Shown here: positions 44,547-53,700 of the stretch, one piece after another
How positions within the stretch are numbered: the first letter of the stretch is position 1
Layout of the letters: every line of letters begins with the position of its first letter
Source: DATARH01 sp963789255
GTDB taxonomy: Bacteria; Pseudomonadota; Alphaproteobacteria; ATCC43930; CGMCC-115725
DNA: 64,000 bases
Direction: 5' to 3'
NCBI GenBank assembly: GCA_963789255.1
Contig: CAWBJW010000002.1
Span: forward strand, 2,356,001 to 2,420,000
Notes under the pieces: model-generated
Database searches by the model: none
What the model saw: the letters and a program-made list of their open reading frames with translations, nothing else
What the model was told of the DNA's origin: nothing
Program-made: the position numbers and the translations under genes

Positions 44547-45245
44547 TTAATGTGCGATGCCCCGGCGCGCCGGCCGATGGGTCAAGGGTGGGGCCAGCCG
44601 GTCGGCGAGCACGGTCTCGCCGGCGACCATGCGCTGGCCGAGCGCGACGAGCGGACGGTAAGGCGGCGGGATGTAGACATCGACGCGCGAGCCGAAGCGA
44701 ATGAGACCGATGCGCTCGCCAGCGGCCAGCAGCTGACCCTCGTAGAGGGGGCAGACGATGCGCCGCGCCACCAGCCCGGCGATCAGCACGAAAGCGATCT
44801 CGGGCATCTCGGCCGGGGCGATGCGGATCGCCAGGCGCTCGTTATCGAGGCTCGCCTTGTCGAGGCTGGCATTGACGAACCGCCCCTTGGTGTAGTGCCG
44901 CGCCACGACCCTGCCGCCGACCGGCGTGCGCGCGACATGGACGTCGAACAGGTTGAGGAAGATGCCGATCCGCGGCACCGGCCCCGCGCCCATCTCGAGT
45001 TCGGGCGGCGGCGATGCCGACGCCAGCGAGACGACGATGCCATCGGCCGGACTGACGATCAGCCCGGGGCGGGTCGGCGTCACCCGCCAGGGATCGCGAA
45101 AAAAATACGCCATCCACAGCGTGACGATCAGCCCGGCCCAACCAGCCGGATGCCACAGCAAGAAGAGAACTGACGTCGCCAGCGCCGCGGCGGCGATGAA
45201 CTTCCAGCCGTCGGGGTGAATGGGGGCGAGGGTTTTGCGCAGCAT
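44547..45245 (-). CDS. psd: Phosphatidylserine decarboxylase (short, archaeal-like type)
   Basis: A 232-residue pyruvoyl enzyme that converts phosphatidylserine to phosphatidylethanolamine. Self-cleavage is expected at Gly185-Ser186 in 'IRFGSRVDVY', Ser186 becoming the pyruvoyl group. Other family parts are 'YFFRDPWR', 'SPADGIV' and 'GIFLNLFDVHVARTPVGG' with the conserved His. One or two membrane helices lie near the N-terminus. It is upstream of pssA on the same strand, 72 nt apart. Confidence 0.94.
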   Translation of the reverse strand: MLRKTLAPIHPDGWKFIAAAALATSVLFLLWHPAGWAGLIVTLWMAYFFRDPWRVTPTRPGLIVSPADGIVVSLASASPPPELEMGAGPVPRIGIFLNLFDVHVARTPVGGRVVARHYTKGRFVNASLDKASLDNERLAIRIAPAEMPEIAFVLIAGLVARRIVCPLYEGQLLAAGERIGLIRFGSRVDVYIPPPYRPLVALGQRMVAGETVLADRLAPPLTHRPARRGIAH

Positions 45246-45260
45246 CAGGCACCGAATGAG

Positions 45261-45393
45261 CCCCTCTCCCGCACCGCGGGAGAGGGTGCCCGAGAGCGCA
45301 GACCGAGGGCGGGTGAGGGTGTTGCAGCCGAATGACCCTCACCCACCGCTCGCTTCGCGAGCGGTCCCCCTCTCCCGCAATGCGGGAGAGGGT
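45261..45393. repeat. Compound palindromic repeat (two family B hairpins with inner inverted repeats)
   Basis: Two copies of the CCCTCTCCCGC hairpin (45262-45286 and 45368-45392) flank a GGGTGAGGGT/ACCCTCACCC pair (45311-45320 with 45335-45344) and CCGCTCGC-TTC-GCGAGCGG (45346-45364). The whole can fold into a branched structure. It lies between psd and the preceding gene of the same strand and may separate their transcripts. Confidence 0.88.
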
Positions 45394-45407
45394 AAAAAGG
45401 GGGAGGC

Positions 45408-47525
45408 TCATCTGCCCTCGCGGCGCCAGGCCCCGAGCAACAGGCCGATCGTCAGCAAGAGCGCCGCGATGGCGGGAAAGAGCGGCATTTCACGGAAGCC
45501 GGTCACGACATAATCGCCGTTCCGGCGAATCCCCATCCAGTTGGGACCGGCGGCGGCGCGGCCGGGCGACACAAGGCGGATTTCCGGGATCGTGCCGTCG
45601 CCTGCCCAGAACACGCCGCCGCCGCTGGCCCGCGCCAAGGGGGCGAGCTTTTTCGGGGTGGTACGGACATCGGCGAACTCGATCGGATTGAGCGGGCCAG
45701 CCGCGGCGAGCGCGGTACGGCTGCCGTCGCCGACATGGTAGAGGCCCATCCGGGCGATCGCGAGAGTGCCGGCGCTGCGCCCGCCTTTCCCTTGGGTCAG
45801 CGCGAGTTTTGTTGTCGTGCCGTCGGGCGCCGTCACCGTCACCGGGCGCTCGTCCGGTTCGAGCGATTGCCGGGTCACCTTGAGCTGGTCGCCCTCGACC
45901 ACCGCGCGCAGATCGTTCTCTTCGAGGTCGGGCTCCTTCATCAGCCAATACGCGAGGCGGCGCAACAGCTCGGCCTGCGGCCCGCCGCCTTCGAAGCCGC
46001 GCGCCCACAGCCACATCTGGTCGGAAAGGAGCTGCGCCACCCGGCCTTTGCCGACCCGGTCGAGGACCAGGAGCGGCTCGCCGTGATCGCCCTTCATGAC
46101 GACCGTGCCGCGATGGACGCGCGTCTCGACCTGCCGGAACCAGCGGCCCCATGTCGGTTGCCCGCCGGGCTTGCCGGCGCCCGGCAGGTCCTCGGTCACC
46201 GGGTGGCGGCGGCCCAGCGCGGTGAGTTCCGGCTTGAAGCCTTCCTCGTCGACGACGCCGGTCGGCTCGGTCGGCAGAATCTCGCCCAACGGCGTGCGGA
46301 ACAAGCTCATCGGCGTGCCGAAGCTCGGGCCCGCGGCTTCGAGAAACGCGCCGCCTTTTTGCACATAGCGCACCACATTCTCGATATAGGCCTGCGGAAT
46401 GATGCCACGCTCGCTGTAGCGATCGAAGATGATCAGGTCGAAATCCTCGAGCTTGAGGTCGAATAATTCGCGGATCGGAAAGGCGATCAGCGATAATTCC
46501 TTGATCGGCGTGCCGTCCTGCTTTTCGGGGGGACGCAGGATCGTGAAATGCACGAGATCGACGGACGGGTCGGATTTGAGGATGTTGCGCCACACTCGTT
46601 CGCCGATATGCGGCTCGCCCGAAACCAACAGCACCTTGAGCCGATCGCGCACGCCGTTGACGACGACGACCGCCCGTTTGTTGACGGGCGTCAGCGAGTG
46701 CGGTCCCGGCTCGACCGCGAGTTCGAGCACATTCGGGCCGCCATGATCGATCGGGATCGAGAGCGGCACATCGCGCCCGATCGGCACCATCAGAGGATGC
46801 GGCGCGCCGCCATCCTTGCGCCAAGTCACCAATGCCTGCGGCCCGGCCCCGCCTGCGGCATTTGCCGGCGGCGCCGGAAGGTCCTCGACGCGGATCGACA
46901 GCGGCACCTCCTTGCCAACCAGGCCGTAGCTCGGCGCCTGGGCAACGACAAGGCGCCGATCGCGCTCGCCGGGCCGCCCGGACAGCAGCACCTGCAACGG
47001 CGCGCCCAATGCCTGGGCCGCTGCCGCGGGGTTGGCGGGAACATCGTGAACCTGGCCGTCGGTGATCATGACGACCGCGGCGAGGCGCTTGCGCGGGATG
47101 TCCGCCATCGTCCGGTTCAACGCCGCGAACAGGCGGGTCCCGTCATCGCGGCCGGGCCGCGGCTGGCCGGCACGGACGACGCGAACGTCCAGATCGTGCT
47201 CCTGCCGGAGCCGCTTCTCCAGCGCCGCCAGCGCCGCCTGGGTGGCGTGTTGGCGGTCGCCGATCTGCTGGCTCGGCGACTGGTCGACGACGATGACCGC
47301 GACGTCGCGCAGCGGCGAACGCATCTGCTCGACCAGCGACGGGTTGACGAGGATCGCCAGCAGCATCGCGAGCGCGGCACCGCGCCAAACGATGCCGCGC
47401 GCACGGCGCCACACGCCCAGCGCCAGGACCAGCACGGCGGCGACGGCAAGAACCGCGATCGCCCACCATGGCAACAGCGGCGCGGTCGCGAGAGCGTAGG
47501 CGCTGCCGCCGATAGCCACAATCAT
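45408..47525 (-). CDS. Membrane-anchored protein with VWA-like and glutamine-amidotransferase-like regions
   Basis: A 705-residue protein with two N-terminal membrane helices (about 5-28 and 32-62), a von Willebrand A-like domain ('DVAVIVVDQSPSQQIGDRQ', 'LAAVVMITDGQVHDVP'), then beta-rich domains, a region reading 'LIIFDRYSERGIIPQAYIENVVRYVQKGG' over several strands that resembles class I amidotransferase-like folds, and a C-terminal membrane helix. It is the last gene of a five-part MoxR-linked cluster and most of it should face the periplasm. Function unknown; relatives are linked to stress tolerance. Confidence 0.75.
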   Translation of the reverse strand: MIVAIGGSAYALATAPLLPWWAIAVLAVAAVLVLALGVWRRARGIVWRGAALAMLLAILVNPSLVEQMRSPLRDVAVIVVDQSPSQQIGDRQHATQAALAALEKRLRQEHDLDVRVVRAGQPRPGRDDGTRLFAALNRTMADIPRKRLAAVVMITDGQVHDVPANPAAAAQALGAPLQVLLSGRPGERDRRLVVAQAPSYGLVGKEVPLSIRVEDLPAPPANAAGGAGPQALVTWRKDGGAPHPLMVPIGRDVPLSIPIDHGGPNVLELAVEPGPHSLTPVNKRAVVVVNGVRDRLKVLLVSGEPHIGERVWRNILKSDPSVDLVHFTILRPPEKQDGTPIKELSLIAFPIRELFDLKLEDFDLIIFDRYSERGIIPQAYIENVVRYVQKGGAFLEAAGPSFGTPMSLFRTPLGEILPTEPTGVVDEEGFKPELTALGRRHPVTEDLPGAGKPGGQPTWGRWFRQVETRVHRGTVVMKGDHGEPLLVLDRVGKGRVAQLLSDQMWLWARGFEGGGPQAELLRRLAYWLMKEPDLEENDLRAVVEGDQLKVTRQSLEPDERPVTVTAPDGTTTKLALTQGKGGRSAGTLAIARMGLYHVGDGSRTALAAAGPLNPIEFADVRTTPKKLAPLARASGGGVFWAGDGTIPEIRLVSPGRAAAGPNWMGIRRNGDYVVTGFREMPLFPAIAALLLTIGLLLGAWRREGR

Positions 47526-47563
47526 TGCCCCCGGTTCACTAGCCTATGCATTTGTCCCGCGCC

Positions 47564-50305
47564 TCACTGGCCGAGCCTCTCCAGGATTGCCGGTACGTGC
47601 ACCTGATCGTTCTTGTAGTTGCCGGTCAGCACGTACATGACGAGGTTGACTCCGAAACGCAGCGCCATCTCGCGCTGCCGCTCGCCGCCCGGAACGCAGG
47701 CGAAGGCGGGGCGACCCTGGTCGTCGACCGCCCAGGCGCCAGCCCAGTCGTTGCCGCCGACAATGACGCTTGCCACCCCGTCATTGACGCGGTCTTCGAC
47801 CGGCTCGATCCACACCTGCCCGCTGTCCCAGCGGCCGGGAAAGTCGTGCAGCAGGTAAAACGATTTGGTCAGCACATGACCGGGCGGCACCGGCACCAAG
47901 GGCGGGATTCTGACCCCGCTGACGAGGCGGCGCAGCCGGGCCTGCGACGATGCGGCACTGCCGAAGGGTCCGGGTGTTTGCTCGCCCGCATCGCGGGTGT
48001 CGAACAGGATCGTGCCCCCGGTCTCGAGATAACGATTGATGCGCTCGGCTGCGCGCGGCGAGGGCGGGGCCTGCTCCGCGGTGACCGGCCAGTAGAGCAG
48101 CGGGAAGAAGATCAGATCGTCGCTCTCGATATCGACCGCCAGCGGCGCTGCGGTCTCGACCGCGGTGCGCCGGTTGAGCGTCGCGGTCAAGCCGACGAGA
48201 CCGGCGCGGCTCACCGCATCGACAGCATCGTTACCGGTCTGGACATAGGCCAGGTGCATCGCGGAGGTGGCGCGTATGACAAAGGCATCATCGGCCCGCG
48301 CGGCGGCGGGCGGCAGCAACATCACGGCGAGCAGGAGCCCTGCCGCCACCCCGGCTGGCCGCCGCCGCAACAGGCCGCGCAGCGCAAAGGCAATGAGCAG
48401 GTCGAGGAGGACGAGGAGGAATGCGGCGGTCAGCAACGGCGGACGGATATCGATCTCGGCGCTCTGATGCCCGAAGGTCTCGCGCACGATGCCGGCGGGC
48501 AGCCCGCCGATCGGCTTCAGCTCGGTGATCGCGCTCGACAGGTTGAGCGCGCGGCGGGCATCGGCGGTGCCGTAAAAGCCCGGCGGATGGCGCGGCGACG
48601 GCTTCGCGGTCGCAATCTCGTTTCCGGAAACCGGCCGCGCGGCCGGAGGGGCATGCTGCAGCCGGCCGAACCCGTCCAGTGTCTCCACGGGCGGCAGCGT
48701 GCCCTCGCTCGCGGCGGCAACGCCGTGGCTCATCGCCACGATCCGCCGCAGCATCTGAACGAACAGTCCGGAAAGTGCCAGATCGGACCAGTCGGCGTTG
48801 GCGGTGGTGTGTACCAGGACGGTCCAGCCATGGCCCAGCTTTGCCGCGGTCACCAGCGGTGTGCCGTCGGCGAGGCGCGCCCAGGTCTTGTTGGCGAGGT
48901 CGAGGTCGGGTTCGGCGAGAACCTGTCGCGACACTGTGACATCGGCCGGGATCGCCAACCCGGCGAACGGGCTGTCGGCGGCAAACGACGCGAGCTTCGC
49001 CGGCTTTTCCCAGGACAGCGCGCCGCCGATCGTACGCCCGCCGCTGCGCAGGCGAACCGGCAGCAAATGGTCGCTCTGCTCAGCCAGGTGCGGCCCGGCG
49101 AAGCGTAACAGGATGCCGCCGGCCTCGACCCACTTGCGCACGCTCTGTTCCTCTGCCGGCGAATCCGGCCCGGCATCCGAATAGATCAGCACCGCGATCT
49201 TGCGCTTCAGCAGGTCGATGGCGCGCCCGCGGCGGACTTCGGTGAACGGGTTGAGGGCGCGTTCGAGATAGAAGTTCTCGCTCAAGAGCGGCTGCCCCTC
49301 GGGGTTCGCAGCCGCGGCGATGCCGACCGGTCTGCGCCGCCAGCGTTCGTCGATCAGCAGCACCGCGCCCGCCGATTCCTCGCCTTCGACCTCGATGCGG
49401 GCGACCCGGTTGCGCAGCTCGGTCGGCATTGACAGCCGGACCGCGACGCTGCCGGCGGCGGGCATGATGGTCGCCGCCTGGCGCACGAGCAAGGCGCCGT
49501 CTTCTGCGCTCGCCCGCACGATGATCGGACGCGGCTGTGCTGCCGGCAGCGAGCGCACCACAACGCCGAACGCCTTCCCCGCCAGCTCGCCGCTTATCTC
49601 GCCCGGGGCCGCATCGGCCGCGATAAGGCGCGGCGCATCGGCCGCCCCCGCCGCGACATAGCGCAGGCTGCCGCGACCGGCGAGATACGCGGCGAGCGCG
49701 CCGGCGGCGCCATCGTCGACGCCGTCGCTGAGCCACACCGCCGTGCTGCCCTGCGGCAACGGCATCGCCCGCAGCCGGGCAAGCGCCGACCGGCGGTCAC
49801 CGGGCCACGGCTTCGGCTGGAGCGCCCGCATGGCCGCGCGCGCGTCGACCGCCCGGATCGGCGCGAGCGGCGGCGCCGGCTCGCCCGACGCGAGCGGCGC
49901 GGTCGTGACCAGCACGATCTGCCGGTCTTCGCGCTCGGCCTCCGCCAGGATGTCGAGCGCCGCCGCCTGGCGCCGACTCCAATCGTGCGCCGCCGCCCAA
50001 CCATCATCGATGACGAGCGCCACCGGCCCGTCCCCGGCGAGCCGCGTCTGGGGATTGAGCAGCGGGTGGGCGAGCGCGATGATGACCAGCGCCGCGACGA
50101 CGATGCGCAAGAGGATCAGCCACCACGGCGTGCGCGCCGGCGTCTCCTCGCGCGGGGTCAGCCCGAGCAGCAGCCGGATCGCCGGAAAGGCGATGCGGCG
50201 CGGCGCCGGTGGCGTTATCCGGAGCAACCACCAGATCACCGGCAGGGCGGCGAGCGCGGCCAGGAGCCACGGCGACGCGAAAGCGAAGGATCCGAGCGCC
50301 AGCAT
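47564..50305 (-). CDS. BatA-like N-terminal membrane protein with DUF4159 domain
   Basis: A 913-residue inner-membrane protein. The first 90 residues ('FASPWLLAALAALPVIWWLLRI' and 'PWWLILLRIVVAALVIIALAHPLLNP') match the BatA aerotolerance family. A VWA-like middle follows ('GPVALVIDDGWAAAHDWSRRQ'), then two more helices near 625-665, and a C-terminal DUF4159 domain ('GNDAVDAVSRAGLVGL', 'LIFFPLLYWPVTAEQ', 'RFGVNLVMYVLTGNYKNDQVH'). It ends with 'LERLGQ'. It lies between the DUF58 gene and the VWA-like gene on the same strand. The exact function is unknown. Confidence 0.83.
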   Translation of the reverse strand: MLALGSFAFASPWLLAALAALPVIWWLLRITPPAPRRIAFPAIRLLLGLTPREETPARTPWWLILLRIVVAALVIIALAHPLLNPQTRLAGDGPVALVIDDGWAAAHDWSRRQAAALDILAEAEREDRQIVLVTTAPLASGEPAPPLAPIRAVDARAAMRALQPKPWPGDRRSALARLRAMPLPQGSTAVWLSDGVDDGAAGALAAYLAGRGSLRYVAAGAADAPRLIAADAAPGEISGELAGKAFGVVVRSLPAAQPRPIIVRASAEDGALLVRQAATIMPAAGSVAVRLSMPTELRNRVARIEVEGEESAGAVLLIDERWRRRPVGIAAAANPEGQPLLSENFYLERALNPFTEVRRGRAIDLLKRKIAVLIYSDAGPDSPAEEQSVRKWVEAGGILLRFAGPHLAEQSDHLLPVRLRSGGRTIGGALSWEKPAKLASFAADSPFAGLAIPADVTVSRQVLAEPDLDLANKTWARLADGTPLVTAAKLGHGWTVLVHTTANADWSDLALSGLFVQMLRRIVAMSHGVAAASEGTLPPVETLDGFGRLQHAPPAARPVSGNEIATAKPSPRHPPGFYGTADARRALNLSSAITELKPIGGLPAGIVRETFGHQSAEIDIRPPLLTAAFLLVLLDLLIAFALRGLLRRRPAGVAAGLLLAVMLLPPAAARADDAFVIRATSAMHLAYVQTGNDAVDAVSRAGLVGLTATLNRRTAVETAAPLAVDIESDDLIFFPLLYWPVTAEQAPPSPRAAERINRYLETGGTILFDTRDAGEQTPGPFGSAASSQARLRRLVSGVRIPPLVPVPPGHVLTKSFYLLHDFPGRWDSGQVWIEPVEDRVNDGVASVIVGGNDWAGAWAVDDQGRPAFACVPGGERQREMALRFGVNLVMYVLTGNYKNDQVHVPAILERLGQ

Positions 50306-50310
50306 CCGCC

Positions 50311-51279
50311 CTACCGCCGGCGGTCGGCCGACAGCGCCGCATGGAGCGCGAGCAGCGCCAGGTGCGGCGGGCGGTCGGTGCGGTGATGGCCGAGCGTCCA
50401 GCCGACCGCCCGCACGATCTCGGCCAGGCCCTCGCGCTGGCTCTGGTAGCGCCGGAGATAATCCGTGCGGACCGTTTCGACCCGGCTGATCACAATTTCG
50501 TCGTGCTCCTCGACCCCCTCGAAGCGGATTCGGCCGGCAAAGGGCAGCTCCTCCTCCGCCGGGTCCGCGATCTGCAGCAGGTGCCCCTTGATCCCGGCGC
50601 CGGCAAACCGGGCGACGGCGGCATTGATCGTGTCGAGCGGCGCCAGAAAATCGCCGATCAGGACCAGCTGACAGGCGCGCGGCAGCGCCTCGAAGGCCGG
50701 CAGGCCAGGCGTTGCGGGGTCCTGGCGCGGTGCACGCTCGAGCAGCGGCCGGTCAATAAGCTGAACCAGCCGGGTCAGCGCCACCCGGCCGGTCATCGGC
50801 GCCAGCCCGCTGCCGAGCAAGCTCAGCCGCTCGCCGCCGCGCACCAGCAGGCTCGCCAGCGCGACGAGGATCAGTTCGGCGCGGTCGCGTTTGGTCGGCC
50901 AATCGGCGCCGGCGATATAGCCGGCCGAGCTGTAATCCATCGAGGATGACGTGTCACACCACAGCCAGACGCTTTGTGCTGCTTCCCATTCGGTCTCGCG
51001 GACATAAAGCCGCTGCGATTTGGCGCTCTCGCGCCAATCGATGCGGGTTGCCGGGTCGCCCGGCTGATATTGACGGAATTGCCAGAACGTCTCGCCCTGG
51101 CCGACGCGGCGACGCCCGTGGACGCCTTGGGCGACGGTCGCGGCGATCCGTTCGGCGGCGACCAGGAGCGGCGGCAGCGCGGCGGCAATCTGCTCGGCCC
51201 GGTCGCGCAGTGGCACCGCCGCCGCACGCCGCCCCCACCCTCCGACGGTGGGGGCCGTCCTGACCCGATCGGAGATCAC
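50311..51279 (-). CDS. DUF58 domain protein
   Basis: A 322-residue protein. The DUF58 core is 'GETFWQFRQYQPGDPATRIDWRESAKSQRLYVRETEWE' in two adjacent parts, followed by a VWA-like region ('LWCDTSSSMDYSS', 'LSLLGSG'). Such proteins work with MoxR ATPases, probably in metal-centre or protein-complex maturation at the membrane. It overlaps the moxR-like gene by 4 nt and the next gene begins 5 nt after its stop. Confidence 0.88.
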   Translation of the reverse strand: MISDRVRTAPTVGGWGRRAAAVPLRDRAEQIAAALPPLLVAAERIAATVAQGVHGRRRVGQGETFWQFRQYQPGDPATRIDWRESAKSQRLYVRETEWEAAQSVWLWCDTSSSMDYSSAGYIAGADWPTKRDRAELILVALASLLVRGGERLSLLGSGLAPMTGRVALTRLVQLIDRPLLERAPRQDPATPGLPAFEALPRACQLVLIGDFLAPLDTINAAVARFAGAGIKGHLLQIADPAEEELPFAGRIRFEGVEEHDEIVISRVETVRTDYLRRYQSQREGLAEIVRAVGWTLGHHRTDRPPHLALLALHAALSADRRR

Positions 51280-52280
51280 TGCAGCGGCGTCATCATCTGG
51301 TCGATCACCTGCGCGACGGCGATCCCCTCGGCACGGCCGGCAAAGCTGACCGCCATGCGATGGCGCAGCACCGGCGGCGCCAACGCCAGCACGTCGTCAA
51401 CCGATGGGGCGTAGCGCCCGTCGATCAGGGCGCGCGCGCGGCAGGCAAGCATCAGCGCCTGGCTGGCGCGCGGTCCCGGACCCCAGGCGACGAAGCGCCG
51501 CGGCCCCAGGGCGGCGGGGTCCGGCCGGCCGGAGCCGACCAGCGTGAGGATCGCCTCGACGACGCTGTCGCCGACCGGCAGCCGCCGCACCAGGCGCTGC
51601 GCGGCCAACAATTCGTCGGCGGTCATCGCCTGCCGCGGCGGCGCCTCGGCGATGCCGGTCGTGGCAAGCAGCATCCGCCGTTCGGCGTCGCGGTCGGGAT
51701 AATCGACATCGATCTGCAACAGGAAACGGTCAAGCTGGGCCTCGGGGAGCGGATATGTCCCTTCCTGCTCCAGCGGGTTCTGGGTCGCCAGCACATGAAA
51801 CGGCCGCGGCAGCGGGTGGTATTGCCCGGCGATCGACACCCGGCCCTCCTGCATCGCTTGCAAGAGCGCCGATTGGGTGCGCGGGCTGGCCCGGTTGATC
51901 TCGTCGGCCATCAGCAGCTGGCAGAACACCGGGCCAGGGATAAAGCGGAACGAGCGCCGCCCGCTCTCGCTTTCCTCGAGCACTTCGGAACCGAGAATAT
52001 CGGCCGGCATCAGGTCGGGGGTGCATTGGATGCGTTTGTCGGCGAGCCCGAGGATCGTGCCGAGGGTTTCGACCAGCCGCGTCTTGGCCAGCCCGGGCAC
52101 GCCGATCAGCAGCGCGTGGCCGCCCGACAGAAGTGTTATCAACGCTTGCTCGACCACCTCGGACTGGCCGAAGATAACCTCGCCGATGCGCTCGCGAACG
52201 AGGCCGAGGCGCTGGCCCAGCGCTTCGACCTCGGCGACGAGATCCGCCGGGGCGGTGGTTGCCGATATGGTTGAACTCAC
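51276..52280 (-). CDS. MoxR family AAA+ ATPase
   Basis: A 334-residue AAA+ chaperone-like ATPase. Walker A is 'GVPGLAKTR', Walker B 'LLMADEINRASPRTQSALLQAM', sensor 1 'VLATQNPLEQEGTYPLPEAQ', as in all MoxR proteins. I start at GTG 52280 (GGGATCGG upstream) and not at a longer in-frame codon. It is first in the MoxR / DUF58 / BatA-DUF4159 / VWA-like operon and overlaps the DUF58 gene by 4 nt. Confidence 0.92.
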   Translation of the reverse strand: MSSTISATTAPADLVAEVEALGQRLGLVRERIGEVIFGQSEVVEQALITLLSGGHALLIGVPGLAKTRLVETLGTILGLADKRIQCTPDLMPADILGSEVLEESESGRRSFRFIPGPVFCQLLMADEINRASPRTQSALLQAMQEGRVSIAGQYHPLPRPFHVLATQNPLEQEGTYPLPEAQLDRFLLQIDVDYPDRDAERRMLLATTGIAEAPPRQAMTADELLAAQRLVRRLPVGDSVVEAILTLVGSGRPDPAALGPRRFVAWGPGPRASQALMLACRARALIDGRYAPSVDDVLALAPPVLRHRMAVSFAGRAEGIAVAQVIDQMMTPLQ

Positions 52281-52406
52281 GCTGTCCGATCCCTCTTCAC
52301 GCGCGGTGCCGGCGCCGACACTGATGCAAAAATCCGACCGCGGCAATTCCCCCCGGCCCCCTCGCGCGCAGCGCGTCCGCCGGCTATCGAACTCGCCGAT
52401 CTTGAC

Positions 52407-52904
52407 ATGCGGATCGCGCGCGACGGTACCTGGTTCTATCGCGGGTCTCCGATCAACCGGATGCCGCTCGTCAAGCTGTTCGCCTCCGTGCTGCGCCGCG
52501 AGCCCGACGGCAGCTATTGGCTGGTGACCCCGGCCGAACGCGGCCGGGTCACGGTCGAAGATGCGCCGTTCATCGCGGTCGCGGTCGACGCCGAAGGCGA
52601 AGGCCGCGACCAGCGGCTGATCTTCCGGACCAATCTGGACGAGATTGTGACGGCGGGGCCGGACCGGCCGCTGCGGGTCGAAACCGCTGACGATGGCACG
52701 CCCTCACCCTATATCCTGGTGCGGCCCGGGCTTGAGGCGCGGCCCGGGCTTGAGGCAAGCCCTGGGCTTGAAGCAAGGTTAGCGCGGCCGGTATTTTACG
52801 AGTTGGTCGAGTTGGGCCGGGAGGAGCCGATCGCCGGCGAGAGCCAATTCGGGGTATGGAGCAGCGGCATGTTTTTCAGGCTCGGCGAGCTTGGAGAGGA
52901 GTAA
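52407..52904 (+). CDS. DUF1285 family protein with internal 6-residue repeats
   Basis: A 165-residue DUF1285 protein ('MRIARDGTWFYRGSPINRMPLVKLFASVLRRE' in two parts, then 'YWLVTPAERGRVTVEDAPF'). The family usually has about 20 more N-terminal residues; the open frame does continue upstream ('PPAIELADLD') without any start codon, so the 5' end is uncertain and a missing base in the C-run at 52349-52360 could explain it. Residues about 106-123 are three copies of R/S-P-G-L-E-A encoded by an 18-bp tandem repeat, an expansion not expected in the family. Function unknown. Confidence 0.82.
   Translation: MRIARDGTWFYRGSPINRMPLVKLFASVLRREPDGSYWLVTPAERGRVTVEDAPFIAVAVDAEGEGRDQRLIFRTNLDEIVTAGPDRPLRVETADDGTPSPYILVRPGLEARPGLEASPGLEARLARPVFYELVELGREEPIAGESQFGVWSSGMFFRLGELGEE
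52722..52775. repeat. 18-bp tandem repeat within the DUF1285 gene
   Basis: Three units of CGGCCCGGGCTTGAGGCG, the third diverged (AGCCCTGGGCTTGAAGCA). Each adds six residues (RPGLEA, RPGLEA, SPGLEA) in frame. The unit contains a CCCGGGCTTGA core also found in the nearby palindromic repeat at 52943-53024 (CCGGGCTTGA), hinting at a common source. Confidence 0.85.
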
Positions 52905-52942
52905 GGGGTAGGCGACCTGCGATGACCGAAACCCATAAAAAT

Positions 52943-53024
52943 CGCCATGACCGGGCTTGACCCGGCCATCTCTCGCGGCGTTGCCGCAGTACCGTGGACG
53001 ATCGGATCAAGCCCGGTCATGGCG
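52943..53024. repeat. Palindromic intergenic repeat (family D)
   Basis: Perfect 18-bp terminal inverted repeat, CGCCATGACCGGGCTTGA and its complement, around a 46-bp centre with a short inverted pair (GCGGCGTTGCCGC). It lies between the DUF1285 and Nudix genes. This 'CATGACCGGGCTTGA' class is a well-known intergenic element type in rhizobial relatives. Confidence 0.88.
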
Positions 53025-53045
53025 GCTCTATAAGGCTACGAGCCT

Positions 53046-53693
53046 ATGAAGCGAGATTTGCTCATCGAGCGCCTGGCGGGCCGGCGAGCAGGCCGGCGCG
53101 GTTTTGGCGGCACCGACGATCCGCTCGAAGCGGCCGAATTTCGCCAGGTGCTGCGGGGCGACCACGACCTCAACCCGGGCATGACCCCACCGAGCACCGC
53201 GCTCAGGCCGGCGGCGGTGCTGGTGCCGCTGGTCGATCACGCGGGCGGCATGTCGGTGCTGCTGACCCAGCGGACGGCGCACCTCTCCGCCCATGCCGGG
53301 CAGATCTCGTTTCCCGGCGGCCGCATCGAAGAGCATGACTCCGACGAGGTCGCCGCCGCCCTGCGCGAGAGCGAGGAGGAGGTCGGACTGCCGCGCGCGC
53401 GGGTCAGCGTGATCGGCCGGCTCGACACCTACGTTACCGGCACCGGCTTCGAGATCACCCCGATCGTCGGCATCGTGATGCCGCCCGTCGCGCTGACGAT
53501 CGATCCGTTCGAGGTCGCCGAGGCATTCGAGGTCCCGCTCGCCTTCATTCTCGACCGGCGCAACCATCAGCGCGTCGAGCGCGAAGTCGGCGCGCGCAGC
53601 CGCTGCTTTTTCGTGCTCCCTTTCGAGGGCCGCAACATCTGGGGCGCCACCGCCGGAATTCTGGTCAATCTGGCCGAGGTGCTGGCAGATTGA
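53046..53693 (+). CDS. CoA pyrophosphatase (Nudix hydrolase)
   Basis: A 215-residue Nudix enzyme. The Nudix box runs through 'FPGGRIEEHDSD' and 'AALRESEEEVGL' (G-x5-E...REx2EE-x-G), preceded by 'LLTQRTAHLSAHAGQ', the CoA-pyrophosphatase marker segment that recognises CoA. It would cleave CoA and oxidised CoA to 4'-phosphopantetheine and ADP. The DUF6111 gene starts 7 nt downstream and cca follows, the usual alphaproteobacterial order. Confidence 0.92.
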   Translation: MKRDLLIERLAGRRAGRRGFGGTDDPLEAAEFRQVLRGDHDLNPGMTPPSTALRPAAVLVPLVDHAGGMSVLLTQRTAHLSAHAGQISFPGGRIEEHDSDEVAAALRESEEEVGLPRARVSVIGRLDTYVTGTGFEITPIVGIVMPPVALTIDPFEVAEAFEVPLAFILDRRNHQRVEREVGARSRCFFVLPFEGRNIWGATAGILVNLAEVLAD

Positions 53694-53700
53694 TGGAGCC

